From positions 31,653,780-31,717,779 of the forward strand of contig JAPWDM010000008.1 in NCBI GenBank assembly GCA_035578155.1: a stretch of DNA of 64,000 bases, in the 5' to 3' direction. This document shows positions 1-7,430 of the stretch, piece after piece; the first letter of the stretch is position 1; every line of letters begins with the position of its first letter. Both the position numbers and the translations under genes were made by a program. Source of the DNA: Brachynemurus nebulosus (Eukaryota > Arthropoda > Insecta > Neuroptera > Myrmeleontidae). The notes under the pieces are model-generated. The model saw nothing but the letters and a program-made list of their open reading frames with translations, made no database searches and was not told the origin of the DNA.

Positions 1-780
1 TCTGTGAGCATTCGTTTGTTTCAAAATTAATTTATATTGATTTAGATCTGCTTCTGTATATAGTCCTTTTGTCGGTTCCTTCATGAAAATTAACTCGTAT
101 AAACCAGGTGTCCCCATATACCTAATATCACCAATCACAATATCATTGCCGTCTATTTCAAACGGTAAATTCCCCAACATCAATTGTTCACCTTTTCTGT
201 ACGGTCCAAAACCCGAATCTATTTTGTCATTCTGCTCAATATATATCTCTATATATTTTCTTGGTAATGGTTCAAAAGCATTAAACAAATATTCTTTGTC
301 TTTAGGTGTTATCCTCAAGGCACGAGCAGTACTCTGTGCTGATTTGGCTAATTTTGGCGTTACAAGTACATTTTGTTGTTGTCGTTGCCGTACTTTTGGG
401 TACGATTCAAAAACATCTTCTGAATACGATTGAAAAGCTTCTTCCGGAAAATCCTGTGTTAAGATATCTTGGTGTTCTTCTTCCTGCTTTGTTGGTAAAA
501 AATAGTTTTCAGCTCGTGATTTATTTTTAGGCGTAAACGGGCCCATTATTTGTGTCTGCTCTTCTTTTGTTTCCACTTTGAATGGTTGTTTCTTCTCATC
601 GCTTAACTTTGTTACTATTTCTTTAAGAGGTGTGGTTACTGGTTCTAGTGTACTCTGCAACAGCATATTCGATTCAATCTTCCCAGATCGTAAGGCATTG
701 AATTTTTTTCGTATATTATTTGTTGCTTTTATAATATTTTTCTTAACAATTTTCTCTTTTATACTCTCTTTTTTATCCAT
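1..780 (-). CDS. Conserved Polinton/adintovirus-like element protein, 3' end beyond the window (function unknown)
   Basis: An unbroken reading frame starts at ATG 780-778 and is still open at base 1, so 260 codons are visible and the stop lies to the left of the window. The N-terminus is Lys-rich (MDKKESIKEKIVKKN); residues 45-140 are polar and low in complexity, with a Gln run at 132-137. The C-terminal part seen (about 155-260) looks folded and carries a GTPGLYELIF stretch (223-232), then YTEADLNQYK and TNAHR at the edge. I recall this C-terminal pattern from unnamed proteins in arthropod Polinton-like elements, but no enzymatic role is known to me. It lies on the same strand as the packaging ATPase, 254 bases downstream of it. 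The frame has no break and codon use resembles its neighbours, so it appears intact. Confidence 0.85.
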   Translation of the reverse strand, partial: MDKKESIKEKIVKKNIIKATNNIRKKFNALRSGKIESNMLLQSTLEPVTTPLKEIVTKLSDEKKQPFKVETKEEQTQIMGPFTPKNKSRAENYFLPTKQEEEHQDILTQDFPEEAFQSYSEDVFESYPKVRQRQQQNVLVTPKLAKSAQSTARALRITPKDKEYLFNAFEPLPRKYIEIYIEQNDKIDSGFGPYRKGEQLMLGNLPFEIDGNDIVIGDIRYMGTPGLYELIFMKEPTKGLYTEADLNQYKLILKQTNAHR

Positions 781-1034
781 TTTAGTGACTGTCCTATGCA
801 ACAGCTTGTCAAAAACTGAGAGCGTATTTTACTATCCACTATATTTATAAAACAGCTAAACAGCTCTACTGAATTAATCGGATCTGATGAGCTAAACAGA
901 CCTGTTTGGTTTAAAAACTGGTTAAAAGCTGTTTTCATCGTAATTTTAACCCAGTTAAACAGAGCAGTTATTTAAAACAGACCTGTTAAGTTAAACAGCC
1001 CTGTTCAGTTTAACAAACCAGATCAGAGCTGTTT
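781..1034. repeat. Intergenic repeats with TTAAACAG/CTGTT half-sites
   Basis: The spacer between two minus-strand genes is built from repeated, partly palindromic pieces: TAAACAG and CTGTTTAA-like words recur at least eight times between about 850 and 1,035. A longer block, AGCTGTTTT(C/T)AT(C/T)GTAATTTT, occurs near 927 and again near 1,027, the second copy entering the 3' end of the ATPase gene. The arrangement suggests a binding array for a replication or regulatory protein, or remnants of a short repeat. No coding potential is seen. Confidence 0.6.
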
Positions 1035-1787
1035 TTATTGTAATTTTGACCCTTTCCAGAAGCTGTCAAATTTGTTTCGGTATCTTCCGTTGTGAATATC
1101 ATCTTCTTTACAGATAGTTAAGAATCCATATCTATCGCGCCAACATTCTTGACACAATTCTTTGAATTGTACAAATGACATGTCGGAATTGACATGGTCG
1201 TCGAAAATATGTCTGAGATTAAGGTCATCTTGTTTGAAGACGGCAATAAAATTAGTATTATCCCGCACATGATGCTTCGGCGCTGCTGTATACGTTTGTG
1301 TTAAGTAAAAACAATCATCGTTGTAGTGCCGGGAGTGGCAAAAATATTCTTCTATTACGGCTTTCTTTTCCCGCGCAGATACATCATCAAATATTATCAA
1401 CGAATATGGTAAAGCATCGCTTGGTGGTATGACGTCATCATTATTGGAGAATGTAAAATAATCCAAATCTTTAACAGCTTCGGTGATTTGTTTTAGATAT
1501 TTATATTTCGGTTGTTGTAGTGATTTGGAGTAGATGTATATGTTTTCAAATGTCAATCCATTGGGGTGTTGTATGAGTGAAATAAGTAACGACGTCTTAC
1601 CACATCCACTTGGGCCACAAATAATTGCTCTAATATTCTTTGGTAATAACGGACCGTTTTTCTTAAAGTTGTTGTTACTATCGTCCGATGAAAATTCAAA
1701 ATTGTTTACCGGTAATTTTTCTTGCTGTTTAACGAATGAAGAGGAAGAAGACATCGTTGGTGTTAATTGAATTAAGTTATTTTTCAT
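1035..1787 (-). CDS. DNA-packaging ATPase (FtsK/HerA-like, A32 type) of Polinton/adintovirus-like element
   Basis: This 250-residue protein is the likely genome-packaging motor. It has a polar N-terminal tail (1-50), a Walker A P-loop GPSGCGKTS at 58-66, and a Walker B strand SLIIFDDV at 129-136 ending in two acidic residues. These are followed by CHSRHYNDD (150-158) and YLTQTY (161-166), which fit the arginine and the polar sensor of the A32/HerA-FtsK packaging ATPases. The length matches the Polinton ATPase family (roughly 230-280 residues). The frame is intact. It diverges from the PLA2 gene across an 86-bp spacer. In related elements the enzyme is thought to pump double-stranded DNA into preformed capsids, which fits the capsid genes next door. 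I am confident of the P-loop ATPase assignment and slightly less of the exact role. Confidence 0.92.
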   Translation of the reverse strand: MKNNLIQLTPTMSSSSSFVKQQEKLPVNNFEFSSDDSNNNFKKNGPLLPKNIRAIICGPSGCGKTSLLISLIQHPNGLTFENIYIYSKSLQQPKYKYLKQITEAVKDLDYFTFSNNDDVIPPSDALPYSLIIFDDVSAREKKAVIEEYFCHSRHYNDDCFYLTQTYTAAPKHHVRDNTNFIAVFKQDDLNLRHIFDDHVNSDMSFVQFKELCQECWRDRYGFLTICKEDDIHNGRYRNKFDSFWKGSKLQ

Positions 1788-1873
1788 ACTAATCAGTTAA
1801 GTTAGATTTCAAATATATTTATATTGTCTATATATAGCTTAACATTCATTTTCTAATCTCAGTTTTACTTAAA
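1788..1873. promoter_or_regulatory. Bidirectional promoter between the ATPase and PLA2 genes
   Basis: The two start codons are separated by 86 bases that are almost pure A/T. They contain TATATTTATATTGTC and TATATATAG near 1,816-1,839, TATA-like in either direction. Divergent genes with so short a spacer must share control elements. This is inferred from layout and base composition only. Confidence 0.5.
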
Positions 1874-2710
1874 ATGTCTGTGCGAAAACAACGAGCCGTC
1901 AGTTGTAAAAGGACAAGCGGTGTGAAAACAACTGGTCGCGGTCTAATAAATTCTGCAATAAATAAGCTACCATTTGAACTACATTTACCTGGCTACCAGT
2001 ATTGTGGACCTGGAACTAAACTACGAGAACGGTTGTTGCGTGGTGATCCAGGTATCAACAAATTGGACGCTGCGTGCAAAGAACACGATATTGCCTATTC
2101 ACAATTTAAAGACATAAAAGATCGACATAAAGCCGATTTAATTTTGGCTAATAGAGCGTGGGAACGAGTCAAATCATCAGACGCAAATTTTGGTGAACGA
2201 GCAGCTGCTTGGGCTGTAACAAACGCGATGAAATCTAAAGTAAAATTGGGAATGGGTCATTCGAAAAAGAAAAAAATAAATAGAAAAGGAAAGAAAATAA
2301 TATTTGGTGCGGGAATTCGTAACATAAGAAGTATACTGAAGAAAAACAAGCCGAAAACTATTAAAGATTCAATCAAAATTGCACTGAAAGCCGCTAAAAA
2401 TATTTTCAAGAAAAACAAGAATCAGTTTACATCACCTAGGATTATTCCACTTCCAAAAACTGGTGGAATTTTACCGTTTCTAGTTCCACTTTTTGCAGGT
2501 TTGTCCGCTGTTGGATCGCTTGCTGGTGGCGCTGCTGGTGTTGCGAAAGCAATTAATACTTACAAAACAGCACAGAAACAGTTAGATGAAAATCAAAGAC
2601 ATAACAAGATGATGGAAGCGATCGCTCTTGGATCAAAATCTGGTACTGGACTTTATTTGAAACCGTACAGAAGAGGATGGGGACTTTTTATCGAATCAAA
2701 AAACCACTAA
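1874..2710 (+). CDS. Minor virion protein with parvovirus VP1-type phospholipase A2 domain
   Basis: This 278-residue protein resembles the lipase-bearing minor capsid proteins of parvoviruses and of some adintovirus-like elements, which breach host membranes during entry. The PLA2 core is visible: a glycine-rich calcium loop YCGPG at 43-47 and the catalytic motif LDAACKEHDIAY at 64-75 with the His-Asp pair at 71-72. It is followed by a strongly basic, nuclear-signal-like stretch at 130-141. A Gly/Ala-rich hydrophobic segment at about 197-225 could insert into a membrane. The calcium loop and the His-Asp dyad are both intact, so the lipase could be active. The ATG at 1,874 directly follows the shared promoter. 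Its 3' end overlaps the protease gene by 34 bases in another frame, which suggests co-expression. Confidence 0.9.
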   Translation: MSVRKQRAVSCKRTSGVKTTGRGLINSAINKLPFELHLPGYQYCGPGTKLRERLLRGDPGINKLDAACKEHDIAYSQFKDIKDRHKADLILANRAWERVKSSDANFGERAAAWAVTNAMKSKVKLGMGHSKKKKINRKGKKIIFGAGIRNIRSILKKNKPKTIKDSIKIALKAAKNIFKKNKNQFTSPRIIPLPKTGGILPFLVPLFAGLSAVGSLAGGAAGVAKAINTYKTAQKQLDENQRHNKMMEAIALGSKSGTGLYLKPYRRGWGLFIESKNH

Positions 2711-3075
2711 GAAAGCTACCCAATAGACCGTTAACTGATCGCGACATCTATCGGTTTGGAAACACACATTTACCAAATTTCCGTGGTGTATTTATGAGAG
2801 ATGAATTGCCAAAGCGACCATGGAGAAATGAGTGTGGTGTTGTTAATTTAGATAGTTCATTTGGACCCGGAAGTCATTGGGTAGCATACGCAAAAAACGG
2901 CAAGAATGTGGAATATTTTGATAGTTATGGAAATTTACCACCACCTACTGAAGTTGTGAAATATCTTCGTGGAACCAAAATAAAATATAACTATAATGTT
3001 TATCAAAATTATAATGAGTTTAAGTGTGGACATCTTTGTTTGGAATTTTTATGTAACAAAAACAATTTTGCATAA
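2677..3075 (+). CDS. Adenain-like maturation cysteine protease (C5/Ulp1 fold)
   Basis: This 132-residue protein has the layout of the adenovirus-type maturation protease found in Polintons and adintoviruses. The catalytic His lies in GSHWVAY (His67), the acidic residue in EYFDSYG (Asp82; Glu in adenain, Asp in many Ulp1 relatives), a candidate oxyanion Gln at 110, and the nucleophile in FKCGHLCLEF (Cys117). Such enzymes cleave capsid precursors during assembly. It is shorter than adenain (about 200 residues), as is common in these elements. It overlaps the PLA2 gene by 34 bases in a different frame; the ATG at 2,677 may be reached by read-through initiation or from a separate transcript, and a later in-frame Met (residue 40) would still leave the triad whole. 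Confidence 0.88.
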   Translation: MGTFYRIKKPLRKLPNRPLTDRDIYRFGNTHLPNFRGVFMRDELPKRPWRNECGVVNLDSSFGPGSHWVAYAKNGKNVEYFDSYGNLPPPTEVVKYLRGTKIKYNYNVYQNYNEFKCGHLCLEFLCNKNNFA

Positions 3076-3125
3076 ATAAATATGATTGTAATGTATAACC
3101 TAGTTTTATTTGTATCTTAAACATC

Positions 3126-3830
3126 ATGTCGTTCACATTAACTTTAAGTGGAGACTCATCAGTATTAACTGCAGATTATTTTCCACCTATCGAATTACCT
3201 GGTGATTACGTTTGCGGACTGGTAAATTTCGAGACGTATAATTCTGTACCAAATGTAGATGAAACAAATAATTTGTTTCATTTTGGTGATAACGATGAAA
3301 ATCCACACATCATCGAGATACCTGTTGGTAATTATGACTTAGAAGATTTGGAAGCTTATATAGATGATATGTTAACAAGAAGTGGTAAGGCAAGTGCTAA
3401 TGCTCAACTTTTACTGCGCGCGAATAACAACACATTGAAAAGTTCAATAAAATGTACGGAGACAATGCATTTCGATAAAGAACGAAGTATTGGATCGTTG
3501 TTAGGTTTTAATAAACGAAAATTGGAGAAGTATCACTATCATAATTCGGATAAGCCAACAAACATTATGAAAGTCAATCTGATACAAATTGAGACGAATA
3601 TTACAACAAACAGCTACCTGAACAACATACAAGCGCATAATATATATTCATTTTCCATACAAGTTGAAGCTGGGTATAAAATAAGTGAGTCGCCGAGTAC
3701 AATCATCTATATGCCCGTGAGCGCGCAACGGATAACATCTCTAGTGCTACGTATTGTGGATCAGGACGGTGATTTGATTAATTTTCGAGGCGAAACGGTA
3801 ACGGTTAAATTACACTTAAAACCAGCATAA
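3126..3830 (+). CDS. Penton-like minor capsid protein (predicted single jelly roll)
   Basis: This 234-residue protein starts MSFTLTLSGDSS and is rich in beta-strand-forming stretches. Recognisable blocks are a Pro/Gly-rich N-terminus (YFPPIELPGDYVCGLVNFETYN, residues about 18-39), an IPVGNYDLEDLEAYI segment near 66-80, and a C-terminal LVLRIVDQDGDLINFRGETV strand pair. I know this arrangement from arthropod Polinton/adintovirus-like elements, where the gene sits just before the major capsid gene and is taken to encode the vertex (penton) protein. No catalytic motif is expected. The gene lies 50 bases after the protease stop and is intact. The penton role is inferred from position, length and family pattern; a structure prediction showing a single jelly roll would settle it. 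Confidence 0.75.
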   Translation: MSFTLTLSGDSSVLTADYFPPIELPGDYVCGLVNFETYNSVPNVDETNNLFHFGDNDENPHIIEIPVGNYDLEDLEAYIDDMLTRSGKASANAQLLLRANNNTLKSSIKCTETMHFDKERSIGSLLGFNKRKLEKYHYHNSDKPTNIMKVNLIQIETNITTNSYLNNIQAHNIYSFSIQVEAGYKISESPSTIIYMPVSAQRITSLVLRIVDQDGDLINFRGETVTVKLHLKPA

Positions 3831-3833
3831 GAA

Positions 3834-4013
3834 ATGTTGGTATTTAACGAAGAGAAACCCGTACAATCAAACAGTTTACAACTTACCACCAATCTGAGCA
3901 GATCGTTGACAAGAAAGAGACCATTAACGTTAGCAAACGCAAATTATCTACAACAGTTGGGCTTGATTTTGAAAAAGAAGAAGAAGAAGAACAAGAAGAG
4001 GAAAAATGAATAA
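3834..4013 (+). CDS. Small basic protein (59 aa), possible DNA-condensing core protein
   Basis: A short frame runs from ATG 3,834 to TAA 4,013, filling the gap between the penton and major capsid genes. It starts 3 bases after the penton stop, and its last bases overlap the capsid start codon (ATGAATAA). The protein opens MLVFNEEKPVQ, contains LTLANANYLQQLGLIL at about 31-46 and ends in a tail of almost only Lys, Arg and Asn (47-59). The tight packing and overlap argue for a real gene. I recall similar small basic proteins with an LTxxNxxFLxxLG pattern from related elements. The charge suggests DNA or RNA binding, like adenovirus core proteins, but this is inference. The lysine run could partly be low-complexity drift. 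Confidence 0.65.
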   Translation: MLVFNEEKPVQSNSLQLTTNLSRSLTRKRPLTLANANYLQQLGLILKKKKKKNKKRKNE

Positions 4014-5220
4014 TATTTTGAACATTAACACAGCTGTTAATTTTGATGAAAGCATTTCGAAACTAGAAGAGCATGCGTATTCACCGTTTTTGAATACTTT
4101 TGGTAACAACGACGAAATTAAAATTTGTATACAGAATCAAAATTTAACTTTATTACCACACAAAAGTTATCTATACATAGAAGGACAGCTGTTGAAAAGT
4201 GATGGAACGGTTTCGGCTACAGCTGAGTTAAGCAATAACTCAATGGCCTACCTGTTTGAAGAAATGCGATATGAACTAAACGATGTGGAGATTGATCAAT
4301 GTAAATACGTTGGTCCAACAACTACACTGCTGAATTATCTATCATTAAATAAAAATCAAGGTCAACAATTACAAAACGCGGGATGGTGTGGTCCAGATGA
4401 AAAAGTCAAAGTATCCGACAAAGGTTACTTTAACTTTTGTCTACCGTTGAATCGAGTGTTTGGTTTCGCTAACCATTATAAAAAAGTTATTATTAATGCA
4501 AAACATCAACTGATTATGATTCGCGCACGAACGGATCTTGACGCAATTGTTTCAACAACGGATGACGTCACTTTCCATATACACAAAATCCAATGGATGG
4601 TTCCGCACGTAACTGTTTCTGATGAGTCGAAATTAAAGTTACTAGAAATTGTGGAAAATGGTCAAAATATACCAATCGCCTTTCGCACTTGGGATATGCA
4701 CATACAACCAGCGATTCCAACAACGAAACACAACATTTGGACTGTGAAAACAACGACTCAGCTGGAAAAACCGCGTTATATTATATTCGCGTTACAAACA
4801 GATCGACGTAATAAAAAAGAGAAAAACGCTAGCATTTTTGATCATTGCGACCTCTTTGATGTGAAGGTGTATTTGAATTCAGAAAAATATCCATACATAG
4901 ATCTGAATTTAGATTTTGCAAATGATAAATACGCGCTAGCATATCACATGTATTCAAAATTTCAAGAAGTATACAATGATTCGAAAAAAACGACGAATGA
5001 ACCACTGTTAAATCGAAAGGAATATAAAAATATGGCCCCCATCATGTTTATCGATTGTTCCCATCAAAACGAATTTCTGAAAAGTGGATCGGTGGATATA
5101 CGAATTGAATTTAAAACGTCAAAGGAAATACCAGAAAATACATCGGCATTTTGTTTATTGTTACATGATCGTATAGTCCAATACAATCCATTGACGAACA
5201 TCGTCTCAAAATATATATAA
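4006..5220 (+). CDS. Major capsid protein (hexon-like, predicted double jelly roll)
   Basis: This 404-residue protein is the largest complete gene of the cluster and sits where Polinton-like elements carry the major capsid gene. Blocks that fit the family are INTAVNFDESISKLEEH near the N-terminus, the first-barrel stretch NNDEIKICIQNQNLTLLPHKSYLYIEGQLLK at about 34-65 (an early strand pair in these capsids), FEEMRYELNDVEID near 85-98, a Gly-rich AGWCGPDEKVKV block near 125-136, and a second-barrel C-terminus ending in KEIPENTSAFCLLLHDRIVQYNP. Double jelly-roll proteins of this kind form trimeric capsomers. The length is at the short end for such proteins (about 400-650). The frame is intact. 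The assignment rests on family pattern and gene order; no search was possible. Confidence 0.82.
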   Translation: MNNILNINTAVNFDESISKLEEHAYSPFLNTFGNNDEIKICIQNQNLTLLPHKSYLYIEGQLLKSDGTVSATAELSNNSMAYLFEEMRYELNDVEIDQCKYVGPTTTLLNYLSLNKNQGQQLQNAGWCGPDEKVKVSDKGYFNFCLPLNRVFGFANHYKKVIINAKHQLIMIRARTDLDAIVSTTDDVTFHIHKIQWMVPHVTVSDESKLKLLEIVENGQNIPIAFRTWDMHIQPAIPTTKHNIWTVKTTTQLEKPRYIIFALQTDRRNKKEKNASIFDHCDLFDVKVYLNSEKYPYIDLNLDFANDKYALAYHMYSKFQEVYNDSKKTTNEPLLNRKEYKNMAPIMFIDCSHQNEFLKSGSVDIRIEFKTSKEIPENTSAFCLLLHDRIVQYNPLTNIVSKYI

Positions 5221-5291
5221 AAGCCATAGTCGACTTCAAAGCCAATCATTCTTACTTCAGACCTTGCATCAGCAGCAGCAGCATCACTACA

Positions 5292-5804
5292 ATGACCGAC
5301 GTAGCGATTGTTGATTTCCAAAGCTTTCAAAACACAACGAAAGCAACTTATTATATAAAAGAACTGGCTATACTGAAGTTTGATTCTGGTAAAAATTATT
5401 ACAATGACGACTACGTACTACAACATTATACTTTTAAACCACCATTTTCGTTCTGTTATTTGAGTGTAAAAGATCAGCAAACCGCTCGATGGTTACGAAA
5501 ACACCATCACGGATTTTCCTGGATGGATGGTCACATCGACTACGATCAGTTGCAATATATTTTATTGGATTCTTTGCATTCAACTAGAATCATCTATGTC
5601 AAGGGTGGAGAGAAAGTTAAATGTCTTAAGCAACTACTACCATCAATGTGCATCATCAATCTTGAAGAAGAAGTGCTAAACTGTCCAAAGCTACAGACCA
5701 TAGTGACAACTTACAACAGCCCTCGGTGTGGAAGTCATTTATCTGGACATTGTGCATTACAAAACGTTATATCTACATACAAACACTATTGTTATAATAT
5801 GTAA
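5292..5804 (+). CDS. Conserved element protein with degenerate DEDDh-exonuclease-like motifs
   Basis: This 170-residue protein follows the capsid gene by 71 bases. It opens AIVDFQSFQ (5-13) and KELAIL (23-28), continues FKPPFSF (49-54), WLRKHHHGFSWMDG (67-80), IYVKGGEKVKCL (101-112) and INLEEEVLNCPKL (122-134), and ends CGSHLSGHCALQNV (146-159). I recognise it as a recurrent unnamed family in arthropod genomes next to Polinton-like genes. The first and last blocks look like Exo I (DxE) and Exo III (HxAxxD) of DEDDh nucleases, but Glu is replaced by Gln at residue 10 and Asp by Asn at 158, so it may be inactive or a false resemblance. Cys146, His149, His153 and Cys154 could instead bind zinc. 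Function is unproven; the gene itself is convincing. Confidence 0.8.
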   Translation: MTDVAIVDFQSFQNTTKATYYIKELAILKFDSGKNYYNDDYVLQHYTFKPPFSFCYLSVKDQQTARWLRKHHHGFSWMDGHIDYDQLQYILLDSLHSTRIIYVKGGEKVKCLKQLLPSMCIINLEEEVLNCPKLQTIVTTYNSPRCGSHLSGHCALQNVISTYKHYCYNM

Positions 5805-5857
5805 CTGAATATTATGCATTGAAAAATGTTACATCTATGTACATCTGTTATAATTTT

Positions 5858-5863
5858 AATAAA
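5858..5863 (+). terminator. Poly(A) signal AATAAA after the capsid-side gene run
   Basis: AATAAA lies 54 bases after the last plus-strand stop, and an A-run follows about 10 bases later. It is the only canonical signal in the 310-base gap between the convergent genes and would serve the plus-strand transcripts. The rest of the gap (5,880-6,114) is A/T-rich, holds TTTATT on the plus strand that could serve the opposite gene, and shows nothing else. Confidence 0.55.
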
Positions 5864-6114
5864 AATAATTTAAAAAAAAAAAATAAGTGTGTTTTTATTT
5901 TTGGGGAATAGGGGTATACATAAACAAATAAAAAAAATATATATTTTTCAAAATATTTATTAACAAACAATATAAAATAACAAACAATTTTTAATTATGA
6001 TCAACATACATAATTATATTATTCTATTAAGTTTTGTGGAGATTTGTATATCCATTTTTGTTGAATCCCTTTGATAGAATCATTCCATTGGTTTCGTTAA
6101 CAATTCCACTTCAT

Positions 6115-6543
6115 TTAGACGCTACAAGAAGGATCATAGTGTGCAGAATTGTAATATTCCATTAAGTTAATTTCCCTGAATTCTATCGAGAAGGTTTTTC
6201 CTACAACGCCGGTGTTGACAACAGCCATGTTGGGTGAGTTTTTCAACCATTCAAATTTTTGGGTCTCCATATTGTCGAATCTCATTGGTAGTGATACATA
6301 TCCATTTTCCAACTCCAGAACAGTTTTCATTTTCGTCGGATCAAATTTTGACTGTAATTGCCTAATTCCGACAATTTTATAGAGCTTGTTAATAACCATA
6401 TCACCCAATTTTATCCACGGTTTCACCTTCCCGGTTTCATTCAATTGCCTCAACAATTCCATAGTAACGCCACGATCTTGCTGAGGGAGAGCAGCAGCAG
6501 CAGTAGCAGCAGCAACAGCAGCTTCGTAAGTATTGAATTCCAT
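6115..6543 (-). CDS. Possible single-stranded-DNA-binding (OB-fold-like) element protein
   Basis: This 142-residue protein has an Ala-rich N-terminus (8-18, encoded by a CAG/CTG-type triplet run) and then a compact domain. That domain reads PWIKLGDMVINKLYKIVGIRQLQSKF (42-67), a strand-rich VLELENGYVSLPMRF (75-89), and later FSIEFREINL (118-127). The order of a YxI strand, a charged turn, and a LPxRF segment is a pattern I associate with small unnamed proteins of Polinton-like and related insect viral elements that may act as single-stranded-DNA-binding proteins. No motif proves this. It converges on the capsid-side genes and is intact. The Ala run may vary in length between copies because of the triplet repeat. 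Confidence 0.7.
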   Translation of the reverse strand: MEFNTYEAAVAAATAAAALPQQDRGVTMELLRQLNETGKVKPWIKLGDMVINKLYKIVGIRQLQSKFDPTKMKTVLELENGYVSLPMRFDNMETQKFEWLKNSPNMAVVNTGVVGKTFSIEFREINLMEYYNSAHYDPSCSV

Positions 6544-6625
6544 TTTTCACAGCAACAATTAAATTTTTTACAACAATTAAACAGCAACAATTAAATTTTT
6601 CACAACAATTAAATTGATAAGAACA
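6544..6625. repeat. Short tandem repeats upstream of the SSB-like gene
   Basis: Copies of (A)CAACAATTAAATTTTT with small changes repeat about four times directly 5' of the minus-strand gene start. They lie where its promoter should be. They may be protein-binding repeats or simple slippage products. Confidence 0.5.
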
Positions 6626-6960
6626 ACTGATGAGTTTTGTAGATAACTATAAAATTTGTGAGTAATGAAGAGTTTATATAGAGAAAAGTCACGTTATTTA
6701 GACATGTGATCACAAAACAAGAATTTTCCAGTAATTGTTCTAGAAAATCATGTGGTCGAGTTACACCTAGCCTACATAACCAAGGTAAAATGATGCAATC
6801 GAACAATTTTTCTCTTTATATGACCATGGAAATTTTTCTTAGAAGTAAGAAAATAACATTAATCGTTTATGCATATATGAATTTATAATTAGCTGAAAAA
6901 ATTTTCTATCAGCACACTCACATATCACATGATCAACCAACTATCAGGCGCTCGTGTGTA
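6626..6960. other. Gap at the right edge of the viral-like cluster
   Basis: No gene is supported here; two 60-65 codon frames on opposite strands overlap and resemble nothing known. The right end of the viral-like element must lie in or beyond this stretch, but I see no terminal inverted repeat or 6-bp duplication that would mark it. Confidence 0.4.
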
Positions 6961-7180
6961 GAATACCTACCACATTTAGTGCATACATTGTTAACACATG
7001 CCGTAGAGCAACGGTTAACATCACCGCGTCGTAAGCAAAAAGACCCGAGATCGAGTCCATCAACCGACAGCATTTTATTTAATCTGAACACCATTACTGA
7101 AAAATATAGGCAATGTACACAACACCTTGAAAATTCAAACATTATCGGACCATATATCACCAAAATGATGATGATGTAAT
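6961..7180 (+). repeat. tRNA-derived SINE-like segment
   Basis: A box A-like TAGAGCAACGG (7,004-7,014) and a box B-like GATCGAGTCC (7,049-7,058) are spaced as in a polymerase III promoter, with a tRNA-like CGTCGTAAGC stretch between. The downstream part (7,060-7,180) is unrelated to tRNA, which suits a SINE better than a tRNA gene. No poly(A) tail or target duplication was found, so the ends are approximate. Confidence 0.5.
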
Positions 7181-7189
7181 CATCAAAAT

Positions 7190-7430
7190 TTAGGCGTGGG
7201 TGGGTCATTTTCAAAAATTTGAATAACCACCAAAATTACAAAGTCAAAAAATACCAAAATTAGGGTCCATAGGGCCAATTGTAAAAATTGGCAAAATAAA
7301 GGTCAATGACTCCAAGGTCCACGGGCCAATCGCCAAAAATTGAAAAACCACTAAAACCAAAATTAAAGGTCAAAAACCCCCAAAATTTGGCCCGGGCCAA
7401 TTACCAAAAATTTGAATAATTAATTAGCTC
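7190..7430. repeat. Degenerate short repeats (CCAAAATT / GGGCCAATTG words)
   Basis: Words such as CCAAAATTAGGGTCCA, GGGCCAATTG(T/C) and AAAAATTTGAATAA recur every 40-80 bases. This looks like an old, decayed tandem repeat; nothing coding is seen. Confidence 0.45.

Noticed and set aside
4568..5330. Minus-strand frames of 61 and 88 codons opposite the capsid gene
   Set aside because: Shadows of the capsid and following gene; no independent support.
7001..7075. A tRNA gene
   Set aside because: Box A and box B are present, but the acceptor and anticodon stems do not close, so a SINE-like origin is preferred.
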